NCBI GenBank assembly: GCA_023055355.1
Contig: JALJCS010000007.1
Location: 6,188,001-6,252,000, forward strand
From: Agelaius tricolor
Lineage: Eukaryota; Chordata; Aves; Passeriformes; Icteridae
DNA: 64,000 nt
Direction of reading: 5' to 3'
The position numbers and the translations under genes are program-made. Position 1 is the first letter of the stretch, and every line of letters begins with the position of its first letter. Below are positions 1-10,650 of this stretch, one piece after another. The notes under the pieces were generated by a model that had not been told where the DNA came from, did not search any database, and saw nothing but the letters and a program-made list of their open reading frames with translations.

Positions 1-229
1 GGAGTCATTAATCATGGTTTTTTTTGTTTTTTTTTTTAATATTTATTACCAAAGGACCCCCCAGATCTCTTGACCTGGTACCTGGTAGTGTAACTTCAGA
101 ACTACCTGAGAGGAAGTGGTAGCTAAGTGGGGTTGATCTCTTCTGCCATATCTCAAATGACAGGAGGAGAGGAAATGGCCTTAAATTATATCAGGGGACA
201 TTCAGATCAGATATGAGAAAAAAAAAATT

Positions 230-395
230 ACTGAGAGAGTGGTTGGAGGCATTGGAAGAGGTTGCCCAGGGAGGTGGTGGAATCCCTATCTCTGGAAGTG
301 CTCAAGAGAAACCTGGATGTGGCATCTGGGGCTGATGATGGTGGGGCTGGATGACCTTGCAGGTGTCTCACAGCCTTGATGATCCTGTGGTTTAT
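230..395 (+). mobile_element. CR1 LINE 3' fragment
   Basis: Contains the diagnostic CCCAGGGAGGTGGTGGAATC and GGATGACCTTGCAGGTGTC, ending near TGATGATCCTGTGG, as CR1 3' ends do. It is 5'-truncated. Confidence 0.85.
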
Positions 396-1895
396 CCACA
401 GCAAGATAATTTACAAAGGTGTTAACTCCCAGAATGGAGTGGCTTCTGCGTCCCCTGCTTTTTAGTGGTTTTTATGATGCCCATACTGGTGAGTGTCTGC
501 AGGGACTCGAGGCTCCTGGCCCTTCAGCCTTCTTCTCCCTGCAGCCCAGCTCTGTCTCAGTGCTGGAGATGTTTTTCCCTGTCTGGGACAGCTTAGTGAG
601 GGAGAACAGGCACCCCAAGTTTATTGGACTTTCTCTATTCAGCACATTCTGCCAATCTTGCAAATACAAAATAAAGCACAGGATAATCACCCAGACACTT
701 GCAAGTTAAGGAGTGTTGCCTTACCAGAAGGGGAAGGTGGCTCCTCAATCCTAGGTGCAGCTGGGAAAAAACCCCACAATAATCAAGGTTAATTGTTTGA
801 ACCTAGAACTTTTTCTCTCTTTCTGATAATTCATCTAAGGGTTAATGTTATTTTTTCTCCTACATTTGTCAAACAAACTGAAAGTTTGAGTATGATCACA
901 GAATAATATCAAAGACACCTTACTGCCCCCAAAATTTAGATGATTGAAACATTTTGATTCTGCATTTTCAAAACATCTTTTTTTTCATTTTGAAAACTGT
1001 AAAACATTTCACTTCAAAATTTTTGAACAAATGTTATTTCACTTTATATTTTGAAAGCATTTTTCTCCCAAGAATTTTGTTCATTAAAAGAAAGATATTA
1101 AAAGGATTATATTATTTGAAAATAATTTTTTTCTATTTTAAGCAGAAGTAAATTTGTGTGGTTGAGCATAATGAAATTTTCCAGCTGATTTATTCAAACA
1201 AGACGCCTTAAAAATGTACTATTTGTTTTGATGTTTATTACTTATTGTTTGATTTTCTTTTTCAGTTGGTCAAACTCAATGCCTCATCCTTCTGGTTTCT
1301 ATGCTTGTAGGTAGCTCAAACAGGTTTGGCATTATTCAAACATGTATTATGGTCTCACTCATTTTCCTAAGGAGGAAAAATAAAAATTCTCGTTGCATCT
1401 GTCCAGCCATGCCACCAGACCCACATTTTGCAGCTGCAAGGGGAAAGGAAAGCAGAAACTGGCTGTCACTCCTCTGAAAGGGTCTGTCACCTGGACCTTG
1501 GATCCAATTGCCAGGATTAAACTTCTGCTTCACAGACCCACGTGCAAACAGTGAAATTAACTCTGCTGTTCCTCAGGGGCAAAGCGGATCAAGGACAGGA
1601 CAAACCATAAATAACCAGAGGCTTAAATGTGGGGACGTTATTCCTTAATGTCTCCTCAAAGGGAGGATGAAGAGGCAGGTGCCTTGCCTTTAGGAGCCTT
1701 GAAGTGCTGAAGCTTAACAAAGAGGATTTATCTTTTCCTTCTCACATATTCTTTCAACAAAAGCAAGGAACAGGATGAAACTGAGTGAAAAAATGCTTTA
1801 AAAATTGAAGTAATCCCTCTCAATGGCTGCATATGGCTTATCAACAAGAAATGGCACCCTCAACTCCCTCCTCTGTACTAAAAAAAAAATCTTAC
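396..1895. other. No gene recognised
   Basis: AT-rich, especially 790-1270. If the second B7 gene continues leftwards, this is its intron. No IgC-like or transmembrane segment was found on the minus strand. Confidence 0.6.
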
Positions 1896-2237
1896 CTGAT
1901 ACATTGAGTTTAATTGTAGATTTCTTTGTTTGGTGGCTCTCAGTCTGTCTGTAGATGCAGGAATATTCAGCATCATCCCCTAACTGGACATTAGAGATCT
2001 TTAAGGAAAGGTTGCCATGCTTCATCTGGTCCGGAAAAAGACTGGTTCTGTTATGGAATTTTTCATCCTGGCCCCCCAGTGAATCCTGCCCATTCTGAAA
2101 GAAGTGCACCAGCTGCTTGGTGCCAATCTGCCAGTAGAGCATTGACTTGGAAAGGGCCAGCTCTCCAGGAGGGGTGGTGGTGCAAGGCAGAACCACAGTT
2201 TCTCCAACAAATGCATGGCACACGGTGTCCAGCTGAC
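1896..2237 (-). CDS. IgV exon of a second B7/butyrophilin-like gene (partial gene)
   Basis: A 342-nt phase 1-1 exon encoding one V-set immunoglobulin domain. Landmarks in order: first cysteine in ETVVLPC, core tryptophan in MLYWQ, then FHNRTSLFPDQ, KHGNLSLKISNVQL, and the D-x-A-x-Y-x-C motif as DDAEYSC. Sequons NRT, NLS and NVS are present. The acceptor is GGGCTTTATTCCAG and the donor ATCAG|GTAAG, both good. The RTSLFPDQ..GN.SL.I.NVQL pattern is typical of B7 and butyrophilin V domains. Which member it is (ICOSLG paralogue, CD80/CD86-like, HHLA2-like or CD276-like) cannot be decided by eye. No leader exon was recognised upstream, and no IgC or transmembrane exon lies between here and position 1, so the 3' part probably continues outside the window. 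The frame is unbroken. LTR A lies 166 bp upstream in the preceding intron. Confidence 0.8.
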
Positions 2238-2403
2238 CTGGAATAAAGCCCAGACAGTTCCATCAGCATGCAGCAGAGACAGGGGCACCACGATTCCTAG
2301 AATTTGGCTTCACCACATCATTATTGCCACTCTCCCTCCCAAATTCTCCTGTTTCCAGCCAGGAGGGCCATGTGTGCTCCGAGCCCAGCCAGCTGTGCAG
2401 CAG

Positions 2404-2991
2404 TGTGGAAACCCAGGGCACAGTGAATATTTCTCTGTCTGCTCTGGGGTGCCCTGACCCCCAGGGGAGCACTGACTCTGACCCTCATTCATGGAGAAAG
2501 TTTCTCAGACTTCAAGATAGACCAGAATCCACAAAAGTGTGAAATAGATTATAGAGAGCAGTGTAGGTGCATCACTTGGTGAGAAATTGAGGTTTTTGGG
2601 GTTTTTAGTATGTTGTGGATGGGAGCAAGATGGAGGGCACAGGGTGTGGTCCTGGGTTTCTTCTTCATGCTTCTTCTTCCTCCTTCTCCATGGGTTTGGG
2701 TGGCATTTTGTAATTGGGCAGAAAAGTCCCCATTGCAGCTCTTTGGGATCAGTTATTGGGTTAAAGGGGAAAATAATCCAGGTGTCAGTTCTTCATTGGA
2801 TAGTTCAGGCTTAAAAGATCTTGTAACGAGACTGTTGGCCATTTTGTGCCTTCTGATGAAAAACTGCAGAACTCACAGCAGTGAGACTGTTTTACTGATA
2901 AGAAATAATAAACACCTGAGCCTGAACATGAAACACCATCCCAAGTGCCTTCAATCCAGACCCAGAGAAACCCACAACTGGGACTCCCACA
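2404..2991 (+). mobile_element. Solo LTR A (ERVK-type), 588 bp
   Basis: Starts TGTGGAAACCCAGGGCACAG and ends GGGACTCCCACA. It is bounded by a perfect 6-bp target-site duplication, CAGCAG at 2398-2403 and 2992-2997. An AATAAA polyadenylation signal lies in the 3' part. Copies B and C are the same family. A 6-bp duplication is typical of ERVK-like elements. No internal retroviral region adjoins it. Confidence 0.9.
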
Positions 2992-4639
2992 CAGCAGGAC
3001 AGATGTTGATATGTGCAAGTTGCCTCCTCTTTGGAAATGTGGCTTTTGCTTGAGCTTGTTTCCCCTTAGCTGGTGATTTTTGTTCCAGCTTTTGGTATTC
3101 TCAGTCTGTGGGATTAGGTGTCTGATTTGACTTTAATTAATAGGTCAGGTCACAAGAGGAAAAGGGGATGCAGGGAAGTGGGGGTGGGCAGATATGATGA
3201 AACAAGTTCTAGTTTTGTAGGAAGTCTGTCTGAAAAAAAGGAGAAGTGTAAAAACAGTGCTAGACCAGGAGAAAAATCCTGGATGAGTTTGGTCTCCCAC
3301 ATCTCCCATTATTTGGCTACCAGATCACAATTCCCAACTTTTAAGCAATGTGCTGGGGGCTCCCATCCCCCTTTCTCTGCAAAATCTTGCAGAGGGTCTG
3401 ACAGAAAAGAGTTTTTTTTCTGCAGGTCTGGCTTGGTGCACTCTTGCTGATCCCTGTCTGGTGGTCTCACACTCTTGGGTGTTAATCTGCAGCAGCCAGA
3501 AAGAAGAGTCTGTCATTCCCACTTTGGAGAAATGGTTTTTCCAAGACCTTGGGGAGACTTGGTGGATGTCCTTGACATCAGGCAGAGGTGTTACCAACCT
3601 TCCCAACCTTGCCAACCAATTCTAGCACATGCAAGAGCCAGGATGGAGGCATCCTGCAGGTGGGCAAACAGGGGCACAGGCAGGGCAGGCAGCTGCACCC
3701 CACTTATACACACTGTTCATTTAATAACTTTGTGCCAATTATTTCTATAAATCTTTCCAAGTGAGCTGAAAGCATACTAAAACTTGCAAAAATGGATGAG
3801 TCTGCCACTATCAGGTAGGACAATTCTTATCAGATTGTAGTGCCACATTTTCTAGGGTAGACTGGGTAATGAAGAAAGTTTTAATGCATTTATAAAGCAT
3901 GAACAACTAGGTATTTCCAGCACAGAATGTGGGCTTAAATTAGCACTCTGACCAAACCTGTTGCATAAAATAATATTATAAATTAAATGCAGATTAATTA
4001 ATTTGGATGAAAAAGTTATTCCCAGCATGGAACAGAGCAAAAGCAGTGTAAGTCTGTGACTGCACCAAAAAGAAAACCTAAAATTCACTGTGAAACAACT
4101 CAATCTGCTTCCATGGCCAAAGTTTTGGGAAGCATAAGGGGCAAGTAATTGGACTCAATATTGAAATAAATATTCTTGGTTGCAGTGGGGTCACTCCTGT
4201 GTTCCTGGCTTGCATCAGCTCTCTGCATATGTCAGGCTAAAGAGCAGAGTCCCAGTTTCCCCTTGAAGGCAGTGACATCAGCCATGGCTCAGCTTGTCAC
4301 ATGGCTCAGCTTGTTACATCCTTTGTTTCCAGATCAATCAGACCTTTTTGGTGTCACACTGTGTTTATGCAGGCATGAAAGCAGAAGGAAAACCACGATC
4401 CAGACAGCTGAATCTCAGAGCCAAGTAAATGTCTTCAGTAATAACTCTATCACCACACATCTGCTTTTCTTTGGTTTTATAGTTTTCAGCTGAAAATCCC
4501 AGCCAAGTTTGCCCAACAATGTCAGCTTTTAGCTGAAAAAAACACATATCCCAAGACTTTTTTCTGGTTAGTGGTGGAAGGAGAATCCCCTTGTTGTGTG
4601 GAGAGCTGAGCCATTTGGTCATTATGCTTTGGCCATGAC

Positions 4640-4835
4640 AAAAAATTCTTCACAGGGTGATTAGACCTGGGAACAGGCTGCCCAGGGAGGTGGTGGAATC
4701 ACCACCCCTGGAGATGTGTAAGGAAAGACTGCACATGGCACTCAGAGCCATGATCTGGTGGTGTTTGGTCACAGCTTGGACTTGATGATCTCAGAGGTCT
4801 TTTCCATCCTAATTGATTCTGTGGTTCTGCAATTT
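4640..4835 (+). mobile_element. CR1 LINE 3' fragment
   Basis: GGCTGCCCAGGGAGGTGGTG followed by TTGATGATCTCAGAGGTCTT and a terminal TTGATTCTGTGG. It is a truncated CR1. Confidence 0.88.
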
Positions 4836-5282
4836 TCAGAATGTATCAGTTGCTGGCCAGGATTTGCTTCTCAAAGGGCACTTGGATTATAACAAAGCTC
4901 AGCCTCCCCTGCACTGCGCCCTTCCTGCCCCAGCATGTGTCACCCTGCAATCAGTGACACACCCAGGCAGGGCCATCAGCTGTCCCAGCACATCCCAAGG
5001 GGCCACTGCTGGATGAAGGAGAGGATGGAGTATCCTGAACCCATTCCCTGAGCTGTTTAGGCCTGGGGAAATGTTGGAACCCTGGATGCTGAGAATTTAA
5101 AACTTTCTGTTCTGAAAGGACGGGCCCTGAAGAGAACACTGCATTGGACCTGAGGCCATGGAGAAAGCTTCCAAAATGGAATGATAGAACTGGGATTGTG
5201 GGTGTGTAGTTTGATTAGAAGTGTGTAATATCACAGGGTGGAAAACTTAGAGTTTAAGGGTTTAGAATATAGTAATATATAT

Positions 5283-5720
5283 TGTGGTGCTTGCTGAGGT
5301 CCTCAGGACAAGAGATGAGAAATCTGACTCTGTGTTCTCAGAAGGCTGATTATCATATCATATCATATCATATCATATCATATCATATCATATCATATCA
5401 TATCATCATAATGCTATACTAAAACTATACTAAAGAAAGAGAAAGGATGCATCAGAAGGCTTAGCAAGAATGATGATGAAAGCTCATGACTCACTCCTCA
5501 GAGTCCCACACAGCTGATGGTGATTGGTCATTAAGTTAAAACAATTCACATGGAACCAATCAAACATTCACCTGTTGGTAAACAATGTCCAGACCACATT
5601 CCAAAGCAGCAAACACAGGAGCAGCAATCATATAATTATTATTTACATTTTTCTCTGAGTCTTCTCAGCTTTGCAGAAGAAATCCTGGCAAAAGGATTTT
5701 TCAGAAAATTGACAGTGACA
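5283..5720 (-). mobile_element. LTR F inserted into LTR D
   Basis: Reverse complement begins TGTCACTGTCAATTTTCTGA and matches LTR G (59730) over most of its length, including the CTGAGAAGCTGAG-like 5' part and the TTAGTATAGTTTTAGTATA-like 3' part. The flanks share ATAT (5279-5282 and 5721-5724), so the duplication is at least 4 bp, though the context is low complexity. It contains an expanded ATATC array. Confidence 0.85.
5350..5406. repeat. ATATC/TATCA pentanucleotide microsatellite
   Basis: About eleven uninterrupted 5-bp units inside LTR F, in the region that is TATA-rich in LTR G. It is an expansion after insertion. Confidence 0.95.
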
Positions 5721-6071
5721 ATATCTAAAGCTAAGTTGGAGGTTTTAGGACAGAGGCTGGTCCTTCTTTACCTTCTTCTGCATGTGTTTGGGGATATTTT
5801 GTAATTAGACAGAAAAGTCTGCATCGTGGGACGTGAGTAATTAGTTATGAGGTTAAAAGTAAAAATAATTTAGGTGTCATTTCTTGAATGGACACTTTTT
5901 CCTTAAAAGACCTTGTAGAGAGATAGATACGGGGTCATTTTTTAGCTTGTTAGTAGGATGCTGTAGAACTCACTGCTTGTAAGATTGTAATATAGATAAG
6001 AAATAATAAACATTTGAGCCAGAGCACAAAATACCATCTCTAGCACTTTCATCCTGATCCTGACAGGGAAA

Positions 6072-9000
6072 GGCTGTGCTCAGCAGTGTCCCCAGGGCAT
6101 GGCCATGTGTGAAAGCAGATTGTGGTTCTGGCTGACCCTGACCATGGTCAGGAAACCACAGGGGGAGAGGAGTGTGCCTGAGGCTGCTGCAGGGGTTTGG
6201 CAGGCAGGGGAAGAAAGGAGCCTCCAGAGGAGGAGGGAGAGAGACTTTCCTGGTGGGAAAAGTCCTGACTGCAGGGTGCTGTGAGGGGGGAGAGTGCCTG
6301 CAATGCATGCTGCTGCACTTGCATGAAGAAAAGATGGTAAACAGAGCTTGTAGCTCCATGCAGAAAAATGGACAATAAGGATTTTCCCAACGAGCAAAGG
6401 AGGGAGGAAGGGTGTGGGTCCTACCTCCTGGCTGTGGACTCCTGTACATTTGATACTGGTTTTAGCAGTGCACCTATTTGCTCTTGGTTCTTTTTCTGAA
6501 GGTGGAGGACAGCCGTATTTAGCATACCTGAACTGAGCCATACCCATTCCCTCTCCTCCATGACATGGTGTACAAACCTTGCAACACTCACGAGGACCCT
6601 GCAAACAGCCACAGGGTCCAGCCCACCCTGTCCTCCCTGCTTCCAGCTGGTAAAATCAGGGCAGAAGGAGGCAGGAAAGGAGGCACTGCTGGAGCTGGCT
6701 GGGATAAGAGCAGGTGTCTGAAATCTGCTGTAATGAGTGATTTAATCAGCCCACAGCTGCAAGAGGTCTTTGGTAGATGGGGAGAACAGACTTCTGGGGG
6801 CAAGTCAAGTACGAGTCCTTATAGAAGCCAGTCTTGAGAGGAAGAGTAAAGTCCTGCTGAAGGCTGGTGGTGCTGGTAGAGCTTCCCACTGAGGCTGTTA
6901 CTGCAGCAAGAAATGTGGAAGCAGGGAACTTCCTGGCCAGAAAACTGGAGTAGTTGTGGTGGCACTTGCTGCTGAGGTGTGTAAATCAGGATTAAGAGTG
7001 CTCATCTTACCTAGCAAGAAAGCTTTGCACATGGAAGGGGCAGCTCTCCATGTAGGAGATTAATGTTGCCACACAGCTTTCACTTGCAGTAATGAGGAAA
7101 GTGGGATGAGTTTATTTTGTGAATTAAAAAAAAAAAAGTATGTGTTTTAAGTATTGTTGGAATGTTTAAGCCTGTTAAGATGAAGTTGAATGTGACAATT
7201 TAGCCAATCTGTAAGATTCCTGTAATGAGAAAACTCTCCTGCTTCAGCAATTGAAGTGTGGTGCAGGGAAGCTCATGAAGATTGGGCCTTTTTTTGTTCT
7301 CCCCCTTGTTTTCCAGGTGAAGTGTAGCATCCTTAACCACCACAGTGTCTGGCAAATGTGAGGCTTTTCTGGGCAAACAGAGGAGTCCTGACCACACACA
7401 GAGGTCTTATTACTACTGTCCTTAAACATCAATGAGGAAACTGCATCTTGTATAAAGTTCTCTCAACAACATGTACTGGTTTATCCTTTTCATAGGCAAG
7501 ATGGTATCTAATTCCTATAATGTCAGAAAGTCAACTCTGCTAGAACTAAGCAGATGCAAGATGGTTTGGGGTTTTAAAGGATGATTCCAAGTAATATTTA
7601 ATATTATTAAAATGATGGGGTACTTTTAAACATATGGCAGGATAAACTTTATAGGTAAAGGTTTATGGGTCTGAAACACCTTAAATTTGAAAACCACTGC
7701 TTTTGGATACAGAAGTTTATCTGAGGGTTATGACCTGTACTCTCAAACTTTGGATTGTGATGAAATATATGCAAATCAATACATTCATTTGTTCTGTTTT
7801 GCTCCAAGGTTCTGCTTGCAGCTTGTGTGTTTGCATGTAAATGCCTCTGCAAATTCCTGGGTGTGCACTATGGAACATTTACCTCTGGGCAGAGAAGCAA
7901 GCAGTAAGCAGGCAACCATCCAGAGAGCAGTCTCCCTAGTGAGAAGGAGAGAGAAGAGAGAAAGGTCAAATGCTTTGTTGGGTTGCTGGAGCAGAGATCA
8001 AAGACCTTTCCTCTGGTGTAATTTATGCCATCTTTCCCAGCTCCCTCCTCTGTGAAGGTAATTTGGACATGAAGCTGGACGGGTTAGAAATCCTGGCTTG
8101 TTTTGCCATCTAGTTTTGGTGTGGGTTTTATCTGCTGCCTGTAGAACTGAGGTTTCTCAGTGCTCATGATGGGACAAGGCTTCATTTGCCAACTCCAGAC
8201 CTGTACTTCCCTCTTGCCTTCACATACAGGCAATGTTAATTGCATCTACATAGTCATAGTTTGATCCTGAGATTATTTTCTGTTGGTAATTAAATGAAAT
8301 TCCTTCTGCTCCCAAACTTCAGCTCCTTCACAGCCCAAGGAAAAGCAGAACTTACCATTTCATTTTTGTGCCTCCCAGCCCTTGGGAATCAGGAGCTTCA
8401 CCAGACACTTCAGCTGCCACTTGTGTCTCTGCAAAAGAGTGAAAGGGCTCTTAATTTTTTGTTAGCAGTATTCCTTGTAAGAGAGAACAGGTTATTTACT
8501 GATGCTTAGTTTGCTGTTTTCTTTCACTTTGTGTATGTAAAACACAGGGTGTTATATAATTTCTAGGTATATATAATTTACAGTCTGTGTTTGTAAATTC
8601 ACTGTGTTGTGGGGGGTTTTTTTGGTTTGTTTTTTTTTTTTTTGCACACACTCTTACAATACCAAGAATGTATTTTCCTGTGTAGGACGGATGTGAGTCA
8701 CAAGCCCTGCACTGACTAGCCCTCAGCTCAGTGAAGGGATTTTTTGTTCTGCAGCCAGCTGAGAGGAGAAGGTGGAGAAACCTGATGGGTGTTGTATTTA
8801 TCAGGAGGTGCAGGCACCATCCTACAAACTGCTAAATACCACCAAAGCTGCACACATCCCAACAAAATAATGAGCCTGTAAGGAAAGTGAAAATATTTCC
8901 TTTGAGGAGGCTTTTAAATCAGGTACCTTCTCAGGAAAAAATCCAAAATGGAGCAGGAGTGGAGATGGGAATGAATGTGGAGTTTGGGCTTCCTTTTGCC

Positions 9001-9159
9001 ATCCTCATTAGGATCTCACAGGTTAAGGAGTACAAATATCAGAGTGATTGTTCCTCTCTGTGTGCTCAGAGATGATCCTTGTGAGAGCTTTGTGGACAGC
9101 TGGCCAGCTGAGAAAGGTCACGTCTACATGATAGCATTGGTTGAGTTAGAAGGAGACAA
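6072..9159. other. No gene recognised
   Basis: Overlapping minus-strand open frames at about 5970-6604 have no domain, splice or homology support. The rest is ordinary AT-rich sequence with a poly-T run near 8620-8641. Confidence 0.55.
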
Positions 9160-9209
9160 GTCTAGGATTTAGCAGTCAGTGTCAGTCTAGGATTCAGCAG
9201 TCAGTGTCC
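9160..9209. repeat. 25-bp tandem duplication
   Basis: AGTCTAGGATT.AGCAGTCAGTGTC occurs twice in succession with one difference. Confidence 0.85.
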
Positions 9210-9227
9210 AACCACTGACCAGGATAT

Positions 9228-9511
9228 TGTGCCCTTGGTGCAACAACAGGATAGAGGAGAGGATCTTTTGCCAAAAATATGAGGATAGTTTCAGCAGAAT
9301 AACCACAAGAATGTAGAAGTAGTAACAAAATAACCATAAGAATATAGAAGTAGGCGTGGTTGACCAATAAGTAATTAACCAATAATGAGCTCAGCTTTGC
9401 AATATGTATAAGCCACATTAACACCAATATAAATATGTGTGAACCATCAATAAAGTTTGAGACTTGCTGATCACGCATATTGAGTGCCGCATTTCTTCTG
9501 CCGATCCAACA
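9228..9511 (+). mobile_element. LTR-like sequence
   Basis: A block with CCAATAAGTAATTAACCAAT, a TATAAGCC stretch, an AATAAAG signal near 9450, and an end at GCCGATCCAACA. This is the layout of an LTR: promoter, polyadenylation signal, CA end. No target-site duplication could be matched, so limits and identity are tentative. Confidence 0.4.
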
Positions 9512-9912
9512 ATTCTGATGGTGGAAGCAGTGTTTTAGCCAGGATTCTCTTCCCCCTGAGGGAGCTCTGTGTGGGAAGGGTGCTGGTGCTGTTCTCCTGG
9601 CTGTTGCTCCTGCCACAAGTGTGGCTTCCTGGGGACCTGGATTTGTGTTCTTCCCTCTCTCCTCATGGCCAAGCCCTGCTCATGAATTGTTCAACAGCCC
9701 CATCCTGGTACTCAGTGCAAACCATCTGCCATCGTTGGCTTCTTTGACATTAACAGTGTGTCCTGCCTGTCTCTGCTGGACTCCCATGGCTGCCTCCCTC
9801 CCCACTGAGGAGGTTTTGGGCAAGGGTGTACATTTATGGAAGTTTATTCCATACTTGTTTCCTTCCTGCCTACCTGTTGTCAATGAAACAGAGGCACTGA
9901 TGGTTGCTCTTA

Positions 9913-10148
9913 TCACAGAATCATTGGGGTTGGAAAAGGCCTCTGAGATAGAATAACCTTTGTCAGCCAGACCAGAGTGCCATGTCCCGTTCTTTCTTGA
10001 GCACCTGCAGGGCTGCAGAATCCACCACCTCCCTGTGGAAGAATTTTTCACAGAAAGGGTGGTTAAGCATTGGAGTGCTTCTTCCTGATGTCCAGCCTGA
10101 ACCTCCCCAGGTACAGTTTGGGGCTGTGTCCTCTCATTGTGGCTGCCT
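9913..10148 (-). mobile_element. CR1 LINE 3' fragment
   Basis: Reverse-oriented CR1. It begins CACAGAATCATTGGGGTTGG and contains AATCCACCACCTCCCTGTGG and CCAGCCTGAACCTCCCCAGG. Confidence 0.85.
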
Positions 10149-10490
10149 GTGACAAGAGTTGAGTTTATCTGCCCTCTCAGCTTTGTGCAGATGTTCCATT
10201 CCTCATACAGCTGCCAAAATACCAGGAGCACTTGTTCTGCTGGACTAGGGCTCCCCAGGAGCCTCTCCTGTCAGGCAGCAGTGAGGTCTGGCCATGCTGA
10301 GGGTGTCTGGCCAAGCAGCTCATGCTCTGTGGTACTGTGGCCATGTCCACTCTCTCTCTACATACAGGTGGTCCTTATGATAATCTCCTTATCCAAAAAC
10401 AGCTAAACATTTTGGCATGTATAGGCAGCTAACAGGCATTTTTAAAAGTACAGTGGCAGCAGACAGGAATGACCCACAAGGCAGAGCTGC

Positions 10491-10650
10491 TGAAAGTTGT
10501 ATTATTCTTCTGGAAGGTCAGTAATTTTCTGACAGTTTTCAGTCTGACTCCAGGAAAACCAGGGTGGCTCCTGAAAGTTGTATTATTCTTGTGGAGCATC
10601 AGTTGTTTTCTGTCAGTTTTGATTCTGACTCCAGGAAAAGCAGGGTGGTT
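10491..10650. repeat. Imperfect tandem duplication, about 80 bp unit
   Basis: Two diverged copies of CTGAAAGTTGTATTATTCTT...CTGACTCCAGGAAAA..CAGGGTGG side by side. Confidence 0.85.

Larger units (their letters stand above)
5072..6065 (+). mobile_element. Solo LTR D, interrupted by LTR F
   Basis: Starts TGTTGGAACCCTGGATGC and ends CATCCTGATCCTGACA, with a perfect 6-bp duplication GGGAAA at 5066-5071 and 6066-6071. Its two halves (5072-5282 and 5721-6065) are separated by LTR F in the opposite orientation. The 3' half resembles LTR A, with the same AATAAACA...GAGCC region. Without F it would be about 552 bp. Confidence 0.88.

Noticed and set aside
2587..3053. 147-codon plus frame, also seen antisense at 33148-33366 and 38339-38601
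   Set aside because: It lies within LTRs A, B and C; a shared frame is expected from common LTR sequence, not a gene.
3852..4103. Minus-strand hydrophobic stretch as leader exon of the second B7 gene
   Set aside because: RLTLLLLCSMLG looks signal-like, but no donor follows in the required phase.
5970..6604. Overlapping 159- and 174-codon minus frames
   Set aside because: No domain, no splice support, proline/serine-rich chance composition; one frame overlaps LTR D.
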